Source: Colias croceus (lineage: Eukaryota > Arthropoda > Insecta > Lepidoptera > Pieridae). Taken from it: 64,000 nt of DNA. Within the stretch, counting starts at the first letter, position 1, and each line of letters begins with the position of its first letter. The DNA lies in the NCBI RefSeq assembly GCF_905220415.1, contig NC_059538.1, forward strand, positions 9,920,001 through 9,984,000, in the 5' to 3' direction. The notes under the pieces were generated by a model that was given only the letters and a program-made list of their open reading frames with translations, was not told the origin of the DNA and ran no database searches. Of the stretch, positions 35,188 to 46,672 are shown piece by piece. A program made the position numbers and the translations under genes.

Positions 35188-36683
35188 GTATTTAAATAGC
35201 TTTGTTTTATTTGGTTGCTTTTTGGTGTGATTTGTTTTCGAAGTGTGATTGACAATGAATAGAAAATATATAATTACTTTTGAAGTGAAACTTCTTTGGG
35301 CGGGGTGAGAGTAAAATATCAAGGTCGTGTCATGGCAATATGGCCGTATCTTTGCATCTTGCCATAGAAGTTTCGCTTTTGACACGTGTGCTCGGCACAC
35401 ACGCTCTTTTCTTGCCACCATGAAAAAACCACTATTAATAAAAATGTTTAATGATTACTACTGTACTGTTTTTAAGAGGAGACCCCGTGACTGTACAGAA
35501 TATATAGAATAGAATAATACTCATAGTACCAATATAGTTATGCCTATATTATGCATAGCACACAATTATGTGTGAAGAATTGTTAGGGATTATGCTTACT
35601 AGCTACTTATATTATTGTTGTGATTAATTTAGTTACCTTATTTAAAAGCTTTTAGGACTTTTTCTTTAATCCTCAATCATCATTTATAAAGTTCTTCCCC
35701 ATCAATATAAATTCTAAACAACGAATATAGAACAATAAATAATTAGTCCAGGCATTGATCATAATTATCGTTTTCATAGAATAGTAAATAGAACTTAAGC
35801 GTAAATTCCTAACACAGATTCTCTGTTTTCAAAGTTCGGATAGTTAGAACTAAGCTATCTTATACCCGTATGTTTAAATGAAGATATATTAACTCTGCGT
35901 GAATGTATTTAACTTCTAAATGTTCTCAATTTTTTTTGCTTTGATGCCTCTTCTGATAGGTATTTAGATGAAATCTAGTTTCTTTACTAAGTAACATCTT
36001 CCTAACACGAACATTATTCATGTCTTGTATACTTACAGTGAATTATTGTGACCATATGTTAAATTTCCTTTCAATGAACACTTTTGAACTATATTGATAA
36101 GAATTTATTTCAAAGAGGTGTTCCCATTTCGTATATTTGTTTTATGTGTGCTACAGCCGAACTTTTTACGAGGTTAGCCAATTTTATGATCCTCCTGTTA
36201 TTTGGAAGATGCTTCACATGTTTATACAGTGCATTTCATAATCTGACGAATAGTTTTTGAGTTTCTTAATAATTAGTTAATAATTAGTTGTAGTCGAATT
36301 TTTTTTGCATATAAAATTGTCTTGATGTTGCGTTTGCATAGCTATCTTCTAATGCTTATCAAATTGTACAAAAAGATACATAATTTAATTACCAACCCCT
36401 CTTTAATTAGCATAATTATCCTTAGTAAAACGTCCAATAAATCTTTGTCCCCACTGGGAATGTAAATAACGAACCATGCAATATTTTGTTCCTGTTTTGA
36501 GTTACTCCTTTATCTTGACATATATTGAATTTATCTTGTATACCTACAAATTTAATCTTCATGAATCATCACTACGAAGTATGAAACAAATTTTCACTTT
36601 TTCTCATTCTTTCCGCTTTCATCTTTAAAACTACCTATTGGTTCAAGGGGAAAGTTTTAATAAATAATTTCTTAATTTCTAGA

Positions 36684-36717
36684 CAAAACACGCGGATGAA
36701 GCTGGGCGGAAGGCTAG
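36684..36717 (+). mobile_element. Helitron-like 3' end fragment
   Basis: ACGCGGATGAAGCTGGGCGG then AAGGCTAG before T: the 3' terminal motif only. The body upstream is not recognisable. Confidence 0.45.
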
Positions 36718-37066
36718 TTTACTAATAAAAGATAGCAATAGCAAATATGTTAACCACATTCTCAAAAAAAAGTATAGGTAGGATTAGCAGTGGATATAAT
36801 AAAATAATTAATGTGTTCGTAAATAAATAGTTCCCATAAAAATATGTATTTACTTAATATTTTTAGCACAAATATCATCACGATATCCCTGCGAAACTAA
36901 TATATTTTTATCGGTAGCAGATAATAGGGCAAGTGGGTCCAGGGTTTATTTTATGGTAAACGATTAGCTTCACTCATAGATATTCATAACAAGGGTACAA
37001 GCGAGTATGATGGTTTTATGTAGTTAGATACCTATAAGTTTCATATATTGTAATATTTACATGATT

Positions 37067-37228
37067 TTAAAAGAGCAACTATGGAGTTTCTTGCCGATTC
37101 TTCTCCATAGATCACTGCTTTCCGAATCGGTGGTAAATGTTAAAATAATTATGTAATGACGATTCGAAAGTGCTACTAAATAGTAGTCTAATTGAATAAA
37201 TGAATGTTTGAGTTTGAGTTTGAGTTTA
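37067..37228 (+). repeat. LINE 3' end with (TTTGAG)n tail
   Basis: AAAAGAGCAACTATGGAGTT, TCTTGCCGATTCTTCTCC, CCGAATCGGTGGTAAATG, then TTGAATAAATGAATG and a (TTTGAG)n tail. I recognise this as a widespread lepidopteran non-LTR retrotransposon 3' UTR. 5'-truncated. Confidence 0.7.
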
Positions 37229-37521
37229 AAGTTAAGATACACGATACATACAAAATTTTTGAAATATAAAAAGATAGTAAGTATATTTATTTCATGAAGT
37301 ATTGTATTTTAAACTGTTAGAAACTTTTCTAAAGTAATACATGACATCGTGAGGAAAATATAGTTTAATGAATAACAAAAAGAATCGCTGATGGTGAAAT
37401 TCTATTAAGCTGCAATGTTCGTTAGCGATGATTAATACCTATTCAAAAAATAATATATATTCTTAGAAATAACACGCGAGGCCGGGTTAAATATTAATTT
37501 GAATCTAATAAGAATGTACTG

Positions 37522-38799
37522 GAACGCTTAGCTCATAAGCAGTTAAGCCAGTTCTTGTACGGTAACAATATCCTTAGCCCATACCAATCCGGTTTCCGTC
37601 CTGGTCATAGCACGGTAACTGCCTTAGTCAAAGTCGCCGACGATATTCGCTTAAGTATGGACAAGCAGCAACTCACTGTATTAACTTTATTGGACTTCAG
37701 TCATGCTTTTAACTCTGTTGACTTTGAAATCCTGCTGAGTCTGCTCAAGTCTATTAATATCTCTCCTACGGCAATTGATTGGTTTCGTAGTTACCTGACT
37801 GGTCGTCGGCAGCGTGTTATGTATGATGATAAATTTTCATCGTGGTGTAATATCGTTGCTGGAGTACCTCAGGGTGGCGTGTTGTCCCCACTTCTCTTTG
37901 CCATTTTTATAAATTCCTTGACTCCTCATATAACGTCTCTCTACCATATGTATGCAGATGATCTTCAAATTTACACCCATTCAGATGCAGGGTCTCTACC
38001 GGAGGCTATAAGAGTGACAAATGCTGATTTAGCCTCAATAAGTAATTGGAGTACACTTTTTGGCCTACAGATCAACCCTAATAAAAGCCAGGTTATTATA
38101 ATTGGAAGCCCGCATCATCGCTCAAAAATTAGCTGGTCCGATTTACCCCCCGTACAATTGGATGGAATTGTCATACCTTATAGTTCAAATGTAAAAAATC
38201 TTGGCATAACTTTTGATGAGGTTCTTTCTTGGGTGCCACATGTTAAAACTGTTAGCAAAAGAGTGTTCGGAGCTGCAAGCTCTTTAAAGCGGTTAAGTCA
38301 CTTCTTGCCTATACCCACTAAGGTTATGCTTGCTCAATCCCTTCTCCTTCCCCTATTAGACTACGCGGACTCTTGTTACACGAACCTGAGCGAAGACCAA
38401 CTCAATAGACTTGAGCGATTGCAAAATTTCTGCATCAGGTTTATATTTGGCCTTCGCAAATTTGATCATGTGTCTGAGTTTCGCAAGAAACTCAAGTGGT
38501 TACCAATCCGATTGCGTCGGAATGCTCACACTCTCCACCTCCTCTATTCCATTCTTTTTAATCCACATACTCCTAGCTACTTGAAATCCAATTTCCATTA
38601 CCTTGCTTCCGAGTCCTATACCCTACGATCCTCTAATAACTTTCTTCTTCGTTTCCCTGTGCATGGCACTAAATTATACGGTACATCGTTTACGGTGTCA
38701 GCAATCCGTTTATGGAATGCCCTTCCGGAAACGATTCGACGCGCCCAGACGTTACGATCGTTTAAAAAGATGCTGAAAGACTACTATCTATCTATATAA
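37522..38799 (+). CDS. reverse transcriptase, C-terminal part, of the truncated LINE
   Basis: The frame is open from the truncation point (ERLAHKQLSQF) to TAA 38797-38799, about 425 residues. RT motifs are visible in order: YQSGFRPGHST, the LLDFSHAFNSVD motif A, GVPQGGVLSPLLF, the catalytic YADD box (MYADDLQIY), and SNVKNLGITFD. The C-terminal region SAIRLWNALPETIRRAQTL is the usual end of Jockey/CR1-type LINE ORF2. The endonuclease domain is missing by 5' truncation, so the copy cannot move alone. The catalytic aspartates are intact. Clade is left open. Confidence 0.93.
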   Translation, partial: ERLAHKQLSQFLYGNNILSPYQSGFRPGHSTVTALVKVADDIRLSMDKQQLTVLTLLDFSHAFNSVDFEILLSLLKSINISPTAIDWFRSYLTGRRQRVMYDDKFSSWCNIVAGVPQGGVLSPLLFAIFINSLTPHITSLYHMYADDLQIYTHSDAGSLPEAIRVTNADLASISNWSTLFGLQINPNKSQVIIIGSPHHRSKISWSDLPPVQLDGIVIPYSSNVKNLGITFDEVLSWVPHVKTVSKRVFGAASSLKRLSHFLPIPTKVMLAQSLLLPLLDYADSCYTNLSEDQLNRLERLQNFCIRFIFGLRKFDHVSEFRKKLKWLPIRLRRNAHTLHLLYSILFNPHTPSYLKSNFHYLASESYTLRSSNNFLLRFPVHGTKLYGTSFTVSAIRLWNALPETIRRAQTLRSFKKMLKDYYLSI

Positions 38800-39181
38800 G
38801 TACTGTCTATGTATAGTATGTTTGTTGTTTATGTATATAATATATTTAAAATGTATCTATGTACATATATGAATATTTATTTAGTATGTTTAATGTTTAT
38901 GTATATATGTATTGTATTTATGTAAACATAGTGTTTTGTGTATTATGCTTTATTTTATTTAAATATAGTTTTATTTTATTTTTTATTTTTGTTGTCAAAT
39001 GCAAAATTACTAATTGGTACCTAAAGTTTTGATTTGTCCTTTGCCTGAAGGTTGCCTGGCAGAGATGGCTTTGAGCCATAAGGCCGCCATTTGTACATTT
39101 TGAATGGTTTTGTTGTATTTTTATTTTATAAGACTTTTGTAAGTACAATAAAGAGTAAATAAATAAATAAATAAATAAATA
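37522..39181 (+). mobile_element. 5'-truncated LINE (non-LTR retrotransposon), recent insertion
   Basis: The element starts inside the reverse transcriptase ORF and ends in a (TAAA)n tail. It is flanked by the direct repeat AATGTACTG (37513-37521 and 39182-39190), a good target-site duplication. The 3' UTR has the box GGCAGAGATGGCTTTGAGCC and AAGGCCGCCATTTGTACA, frequent in lepidopteran LINE ends. The frame is undamaged, suggesting insertion not long ago. Confidence 0.93.
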
Positions 39182-42096
39182 AATGTACTGCGATTCTACA
39201 CAGCTACCTAATTGATGTAGGTAGTTGATGACAAAACGCAGCGAGTCAACGACTGAGGGTAGTTGGGTCGAACGTCGTATAAACAACGTCCGAGCCCCTA
39301 GGCACGATTCGTACGAATGCGCCACGAGACAAAGGAAAGCGGCTTTTTATAGTATTCGACAGCTAAACATGTTCAGACTTGAAATAATGACAACTATGTT
39401 GACAACTATTCATCCACAAAAATATTAAATCAAAAGTTACGTCTAACAAATATAATTTAGGCTTTAAACAACGGAAAAAGTAGACGAGCAAGTAAAGTTC
39501 AATAATTTACAGATGAATTGTCACCGGCTAGTCGATCGTTTCATTTTTCGCTAAGAGAAAATATTAGTCATATTCCATATTTCCAACGCAGCATCCTAAA
39601 TAGAATAGATTGGTTCTTTATCTTTACGACGCCGGGCCGCTTACCCTAATCATGGCAGGAATGGAGATATTGTAACAATGACGGGGAAAATTCGTTCAGA
39701 AACAATTTTATTCTGTTACAGTATGCCGTATTTTTCTATCAATAAACTGTGTTTGTAACTAAGTTTTCTCTTTTAAAGATTTTTTAATAAGATTTTAAAA
39801 GTTGCATAATAAATAAACTTGTGTCTATGAGAACGCCATAATATTCCACTATATATTTTTTGAAAGAAAATGGAAAGAGACATAACATTTAGTCGCTGAT
39901 TTTGAAACAATCATCGATCTTTTATTATCGCTACTTAAATATCAGTTATTTTGCATTCATAATAATATGAATCGTTACGTTATGTAGAGATGGGTATTTT
40001 GTTATTATTTTTTATTGTAGCATAACCTATCCTACTATTAAATGGATGACCCTTTGCTATAAAAATATATTATAAAGTACATTATATTCTCCAACCCTTA
40101 AACCAACAATGTTAGCGCCATTTTAAGATTAGCTACATTACGTCTGTATATTCCTTTTAGCCCCAAAATCACTGCGCACCGAGTTTCGAACACAAACCCA
40201 GCTCATATAGCGTTTTGAACATATATTGAGACTTAATTCAACGAGATAGAGTTCAAAATAGTGCTTTATAAATAATCCTTTTAACTGTTATTACAGTTGA
40301 AATCGTGTGGAATTTTGCTTCATATTACAAAGCTGTTTGGCTTAAACCGTTTTTGAACTGGAAAACTCGGTCCAACCGGACGTAATACGTACCAGCCACG
40401 GTTTGAATGATTTAGTATTTTATTACAATTTTGTTTATGTAGTATTTATTCGTCGGAATTAGATATAGATTTATATTCTCTCACAACATTTAGCAGCTGG
40501 TTTGAGTTTATACAATTTTTTTATCAAAAAGTTAACAAAGCGAAAATGAAAACAAAATAAAACATTGTAGTTGAAAAATTTTCATCTTAAATCTTTATTG
40601 CAAATTAGCTGGAGAAATTGTTTTACACAAGTTTTAGTAACGTTAAGATCGTGAAGTTATTTCGTTTAGTTTGATTAAAATGTAAGGATTTTTAGGAATC
40701 ATTATACAGATGATAATAAATTAGATTTTTAAAAAATTATAGAAATCCTGATAAAAACGTAAATTGAACACATTAAGTTATACCTTATGAAAGTTCTTAT
40801 CATATTAAACACGGATAAGCTCACAGACGAGTTACACCAAATAAAATTTGCTAGAGTAACTATACCCCAGAGAGAAATACATCTGATACGCGGAATAATT
40901 TTAAAGAATTGTTCCTCAAAAATGCAATACATTTTTGCTAAAATCATAAAGATAGTGAACCAGACAAGACATGCTTTTGAAATAGAACGAAAACATCTCA
41001 AACGACATCGTAAAAGTGGAATTTTAGAGTACCATTGGACTTTATTTTCTTTGAATTAAAAACAAGGACTTGTTGTTTCGTCTAACATTTTATTTAATAA
41101 AAACACTAACACATGTACCATACAACACTTCTTATCTTTGATACAAAGTCTTGTATATTCAGTTGATAATGTTTGAGAAAAAAAGAGTTATCTTCTGTAC
41201 TAACATTGAGTAACGGTAATAGAATGGTTGAAATTAGCTGAACTATGTTAATAGCGATGAAACGTAAACATGTCTATGGTATAGGTATTGATCTGACGCA
41301 TTTCATATAGTCGCTAAACATATTTTTAGCTTCCTGTAATATTTGCAAATCACATGGGAAGTTTATTTGGGAAGTGACGATACAATATGGTTATGTTGAT
41401 TTGATGTTCTGTATTCGTAGTAATAAAATCGGGGGAGTGCTTGTTGGATTGTAAAAATATAATAACTTTAAATTTAAGATAACTTGCAGTGTTCGTAGAT
41501 TGCTTTATACGACAAAATAGACAGCGATATTTTCTTTTATTTTTGTTCAGAATTTAAACAGTTTGAACACAATTATATTGTGCTAGATTTATGCCCGGTT
41601 CCTATATTCAACGGATCGTCATAGTATCAAAGCTACTATCCGTTTTTCTAGAACTAACTACGAGTCGTTAATACCGTTCCACAATTTTATTTCTTGACGT
41701 GCTATCGACGCGACGGACATCCGTTGGTCATAAAAATACCGAGCCCTCTTCACTCACAGATGTGCGTTTCGTTATAAGCCAAATTGAAATTAAAATTACA
41801 CAAAATTCAGGACAAAATAAGTTAAATATACAGCCGAATTATAAACTTTAAGAATAAAGTTTCTTATTAATAAAGAACTAATACTAAAGAACTATATATT
41901 TGTAGACATCTGCGTGATAATTTTCCTTCTAAACAACCTAATGCGTTACACAGAAAGCAAAAACGGAACGTTTTTCTCGCGCACGCGTGCATTGCTTGTC
42001 AGTTGTCAAATTATTGTCATTCATTGTTGATTCATTGTCAAGTTTTATAATTAAAGAATAACAATACAACGACGACTGTTTATATATTTATTAAAA

Positions 42097-42248
42097 ATGG
42101 ATATTACGCCGGTAAGTACGCCTTTATATTCCTTCTTTAAAATCGTCTGCCGCTTACTTTTTGCTTCGGACACTCTTAAGTCAAACAGGTATTTCTGTTA
42201 CAGAAATCGAAGAAGGCTATGAGTAAAGACGAGGTTGCTCAATTATAA
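42097..42248 (+). pseudogene. Harbinger accessory gene start, truncated
   Basis: ATG GAT ATT ACG CCG ends at a perfect donor GTAAGT (42112). After TTACAG the second exon begins at 42204 and reads KSKKAMSKDEVAQL, then TAA at 42246-42248. Spliced, this gives only 19 residues. In intact Harbinger elements the second gene encodes a Myb/SANT-like DNA-binding protein; no such domain is left here, so its identity rests on position. Confidence 0.5.
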
Positions 42249-42821
42249 CCAGTAAGGAGACTAATGCTTCTACTAATAAATTAAAGGATGAATGTTGGAC
42301 TTCGTTGACCAACACATTTAATGCAAAAAGTGGTCAAATACCAGGAAAACTTTTTATTTTCAGCCAAAAAATTCAAACATAATAAGGATGATGGACAAAT
42401 ATTATGAAGAAATAATTGAAATACTGAACACACAATAATTGAAATACTGAACACACAATAACTAATTAATTTTTGTATATTATTAAGCAATATAATATCT
42501 AGACACACGATAGAAAAAGAATTTGTTAGTGCTAAATGTAAATCTTATGTAAAAAATGTATTTAGTTCAGAGAGCCTATTACAGCGTTAAGGAATATAAT
42601 ATAGAAGATGATAATCAATGGAGGGTTGTCGCGTAAGAATCACAGGACAGTTCTTTAGCACATATTATGTAGTTACATATATTATTATGTAAAATTAAAC
42701 TGCAATAAAGAAATAAAACTTTTATTCCATTTTATTATGTACTTTTATTTATTTTTTATTATTTACAATACAATGTTTAAAAAATTGATTTCTACATTGC
42801 AAACATAGACATATATATATA

Positions 42822-42968
42822 CTAGTGGTCCGCCCCGGCTTCGCCCTTGGTACATGTTTATGTTTTCTTTCCATAATAACCATCCTCGTACTTCAAGGAA
42901 TATTATAAAAAAATAATTATCGAAATCGGTCCACCCGTTCACGCGTGATGCCGTGACCAAGGGAAATA
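42822..42968 (-). mobile_element. Helitron-like element HLE-D copy
   Basis: CTAG at 42822-42825 (preceded by A), GGTCCGCCCCGGCTTCGCCC, CATCCTCGTACTTCAAGGAA, AATTATCGAAATCGGTCC and ACGCGTGATGCCGTGAC. It shares these boxes with 60447-60600. The left end is clear and the right end approximate. Confidence 0.65.
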
Positions 42969-43132
42969 GGTCTGCCACTGATATCGATATTGTGCCTAAA
43001 GCATAGAACCTCAGCGTCAACAGTAATTGATGTTATGGAGATACCCCATGATTCCTGAAATGACAACATAAATTAGGTATGTAATAAGGTTAGACGTGTT
43101 TGGTATAATATTAATGCCTCCATTAAACTAAC

Positions 43133-43351
43133 CTGGCTCCTTTTATTCGTACGTCTGGATAAATTTCAAGAAGTAATTGTTCAACAGATTCTTTATCAAG
43201 TCGAAATCTCAATTGAAATTCGTGAGAATCCAGGGTCGCAAAAAAATCCACTCCTTCTCTATAATATACTTATACTCTTTCACGCCCACTATCTTCTTCC
43301 GAAATTCGATATAATATTAAACACTTCTCTATCACTATCTGAACTCCACAT
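43133..43351 (-). pseudogene. Harbinger transposase N-terminal exon, broken
   Basis: On the − strand, one frame reads SEEDSGRERV, a TAA stop, then VYYREGVDFFATLDSHEFQL and RFRLDKESVEQLLLEIYPDV, ending GGAGCCAG/GTTAGT, a splice donor. The pattern (acidic N-terminus, then F..FRL.KE.VE.LL) is that of the region before the DDE domain in PIF/Harbinger transposases. A candidate ATG at 43349-43351 (MWSSDSDREVF) is in another frame, so at least one frameshift and one stop have accumulated. The catalytic exons are absent. Confidence 0.7.
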
Positions 43352-44974
43352 TTCGATATTGAAGCGGAAACAATGAAATAGTAAGAATTTAACCGCCCGA
43401 AATCGACGGGTAAACAAAATGCTATACGAATAGTAACTTTGACAGCATAATGACGTTAAAAATATTTATAGGAACGCGATAAACTGTCTTCTCCATACAA
43501 TATGCTTACCGTTCGTTAATAGTAACCCTCCCATCCGTCAGTAGGAAGCCGTCGGTAAGTTGCTTGACGAGACGTTTTTTATAGGAACGATTTTCGCTTA
43601 CGCTTGGTTAATTATACTACTATTCGTAACTAAAACGGATCGTTTTTCAAATATAGGAACCGGGCATTAATAAAAAAGCTAGAATTATCCGTTTTCTTAC
43701 CTAATTGCTCCTCTAGTTTGAAACTATTAACTGTAAGTTAATAATTACTATGTGGGTATTTTACGGATTTTAATACAAAATCAGGTGCTATTACAATAAT
43801 TACTACTTCTCATAATTATTTCACGACACTATGAAGCAGTTACTCGTATACAATGCCAATGTTCGAAAATAAAATGACCATGGCATACCTGTTACTGTTC
43901 TTCATAAATGGATAGACGGCAAAAAATAGTACCTATTTACAGATTGGTATGAAATCGATACATGAATTACTCGAAATAATGTGTTTATTATGTTTCCACA
44001 CAAGTCACAAACCCTTTTCACTTATTTAAGCGAAAACAATTTAGAGATTTACGCAGATATATTTTCTTTGAATAAAATATTCTGAAAGCGGGATGTAAAG
44101 TCGTCCGTAAAATAGCAAATCAATCTAATTTACAAGCGGTCAAGAGTGCAATTCAGGGAAAATGTTACCTCTCTTGGGGAAATAAGGATCCGTCATCATT
44201 AGGCTTTTACCAGAAGTATTCCTAACTTTTCGAGACTGTGGCGAAGTTTTATATGAGTTGGAAAGAAAATTATTATATTTTGATTCCTGCGACAGGTGTC
44301 AAATTAGTTTTGAAAAGTTTGTCGGCCAATAAAAATTATGTAAATGAGATGTTAAAGGAAAAATACTTTTTAATTTTTTGATACAGTGAAGATGGAGAGA
44401 ATTCAAGGTTTAGGCCTTTAATTCCAGATCTGACAAACAATTTAACAGAAGTGTTTAATATTAATTTTGTCGTTGAAAATTTATTTCAATGCTGTGAGGT
44501 GAAAACGATTGTTCTGGAAATGTTCAAAAAAATCAAATAAAAAAAATTTATCAGTTTTATATAATTTGCAAGGATATTAAAATCCGAGCGTCAGCGAATA
44601 AATTATTTTTATCACTTGTTCCAATCCCTGAATTTCAAATGATTATTTACAAATCGTACCGATGAAATTAATGTAAACACTTAGCATAAACTTTATAATT
44701 ATTCTGTGTAGTATTTATTACAAGCCAATATCTACTTAACTAATGGTCTTACTTTGCTCAAATCTATTTGGGATAAGTCGAATCTTGTATTAACTTAAGA
44801 CGAACTTCCAAACTTATAAAAGCATTGACCCAGCCAAAGATTTATTAATATAATTCTTGGATAGCTTATATGGATTCAAGTGATTACACTTATTAAAAGT
44901 GAACAAAGAAAAAAGGATGGAGGTAGACAAATTTCTGAATTGTTAATTGATTTGATCAAGGTTCGAGAATGCTA

Positions 44975-45630
44975 AGGCTGGTTGCAGAGCTTGACCGACC
45001 GTCAGTGCGTACCGTCGGTCCTGACGATATGCATCAACAATTGAGTATTTGAATAAAAAAAATTATTGATTTTTTTTATGTATTTTAAAACCTTATTATT
45101 AATAATATTGATATTTAATGCAAAAAAACTACAAAAAATTTTTTTTCAATTTATTATAAGCAATTAAAAATTGATGAAATTTGAATTAAAATCACGTGAC
45201 TATAAACGCGCCATGACTGGTCACCATAGATGTGACGTCAAAATGTTTTAGTTGTATACGTTTTTCTATCAAGTGCAATGTGTGAAAACTAACATTATGA
45301 CGTCACACGCGTCCGGGTGACGCTTCGGGAGTTGTCGGTGTGTTTTCGGTACTGGATTCAAAGACTAATTTTTATTTTGAAATAACTTTTGAATTATTGC
45401 AAAAAAAAATTAAAAAAATAGTTTTGTTATAAAACTAATATATAATCTTTCCATTTAGCACAAAAAAAATTTTTATTCAAATACTCAATTGTATGACTAT
45501 GACACTAATGCGCATGACAATACGCGTGCGTATGGTCGGTCTAGCTATGAACGGTTTTATGAATTTCCATACATATCACAAGCGCGACTGACGTACGCAC
45601 TGATGGTCGGTCAAGCTCTGCAACCAGCCT
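44975..45630. mobile_element. 656-bp MITE with long inverted ends and TA duplication
   Basis: It begins AGGCTGGTTGCAGAGCTTGA and ends with the inverse, with one mismatch over about 36 bp, flanked by TA on both sides. A second inverted pair (CAATTGAGTATTTGAATAAA near 45034 and its inverse near 45472) extends the symmetry inward. No coding capacity. TA duplication suggests Tc1/mariner-type mobilisation. Confidence 0.8.
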
Positions 45631-45822
45631 TATGTCACATACAAGAAGATATTTAAGCAGCGTTTAAGTATGGTTTGAGCGATTCTTCAATTCAAATACT
45701 CAATTCAAAACTTGCCGAATAATAGTCAAGATTCGAGATTCTACTAACACAAATAAAATGTATTTTCATAATAGGGAGAAATTAGGTAGGTACATTTTAC
45801 AGTTATAATATATTGTATTATT

Positions 45823-45894
45823 TTTTTTTAATCTTTATTTTATTAACGAGGGTTTGATCAGACATGATCATGCCACCCTCTTTGGCATTAGAAA
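45823..45894 (-). repeat. LINE 3' end with poly(A) tail
   Basis: Read on the − strand: AGGGTGGCATGATCATGTCT, GATCAAACCCTCGTTAATAA, then AATAAAGATT and an A run. This looks like the polyadenylated 3' end of a non-LTR element. Confidence 0.55.
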
Positions 45895-46550
45895 AAAAAA
45901 ATAACAGTTATAATATTAGTAATAGCATTATTTGTCTTAACCTTTTTTATTCTCTCTTTTGTTGGATTTATTATTACCTAATTAAATTCCATAAATATAT
46001 TTGAAATCTTGTGACTTTTGCTTGTACGTATTACAGGAGCTATAAAAGTTAGATCCTCTATTAAAAACAAATCAAATATTAGTAGATAACTGGAGAAGTT
46101 TGAAAGCAATCAGTATTATTTCCAAGGATGAGAGCATTAATGAGTAAATGGAATTCATTACGATGGTTTAACTTAGAAAGAATTTTGATTGAACTGAAAG
46201 CGGATCCAACTTTTTAATGTGGTTTTCTTTTATCTTAATGTTTAAGGGCGAAATGTTAGTAATTGCCTACAAAGTTTTATTATAAGTAATGTTACTTTCT
46301 TAAATGACAATTTCATGTAAAGCTAATTAAACTATGTTGAAAGGTCTACTTGTGAGTGTCTTTTGAATGAAGGGAGTTTTATATAAAGCTTATACGACTG
46401 TAGAATTGACTCGTTCCTGGGTATATTAAACTCTCTTATTATCTTACTTATATTTCATCAAGTTTCAGGTTTATATAATTTCAAGCATAATTTTACTACC
46501 TTAGATGTTTGTTCTTTGTAATATTGTTGTTAATTTGTTATTTCATTCAG

Positions 46551-46672
46551 GTATTTAGGCATCAGAAATCCTCTCAAGAGTCGGCATCACTCGACCAAAC
46601 GCGTGGTGGTGATAAAGATAGCCTTGGTGTGGTTGCTCAGCATGTTCGTGTCGAGTTCTATCACCGTTTTAG
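46551..46672 (+). CDS. 5-HT2-type serotonin receptor, exon 3: ICL2 and TM4
   Basis: The acceptor ATTCAG is at 46545-46550. The first G completes Arg252; then YLGIRNPLKSRHHSTKRVVV and IKIALVWLLSMFVSSSITVL. RYLGIRNPL is the 5-HT2-type start of intracellular loop 2, and Trp279 is the TM4 signature. It ends one base into Gly293 at TAG/GTAAGT. It lies 11.4 kb downstream of exon 2. Confidence 0.93.

Larger units (their letters stand above)
41592..43666. mobile_element. PIF/Harbinger transposon, decayed copy
   Basis: The ends are perfect inverted repeats of 17 bp (TGCCCGGTTCCTATATT), both flanked by TTA (41589-41591, 43667-43669), the three-base target duplication typical of PIF/Harbinger. Inside are a short + strand gene start with an intron and a − strand transposase N-terminal exon, the divergent two-gene arrangement of this superfamily, but the rest of both genes is missing. 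An HLE-D copy has inserted at 42822. A 23-bp tandem duplication (AATAATTGAAATACTGAACA..) lies near 42411-42460. Confidence 0.88.
35188..46550 (+). other. receptor intron 2 (11.4 kb)
   Basis: It holds a Helitron-like 3' fragment (to 36717), LINE 3' fragments, the recent LINE at 37522-39181, the PIF/Harbinger relic at 41592-43666, the MITE at 44975-45630 and a LINE tail at 45823-45894. A 90-codon + frame at 40787-41059 begins with ATG but has no recognised family, and an overlapping − frame of equal length is open too, so I do not call it. Confidence 0.9.

Noticed and set aside
40787..41059. 90-codon + strand ORF starting with ATG, and an overlapping 90-codon − strand ORF
   Set aside because: Both lie in receptor intron 2, are AT-rich, overlap each other and match no family; both being open suggests chance.
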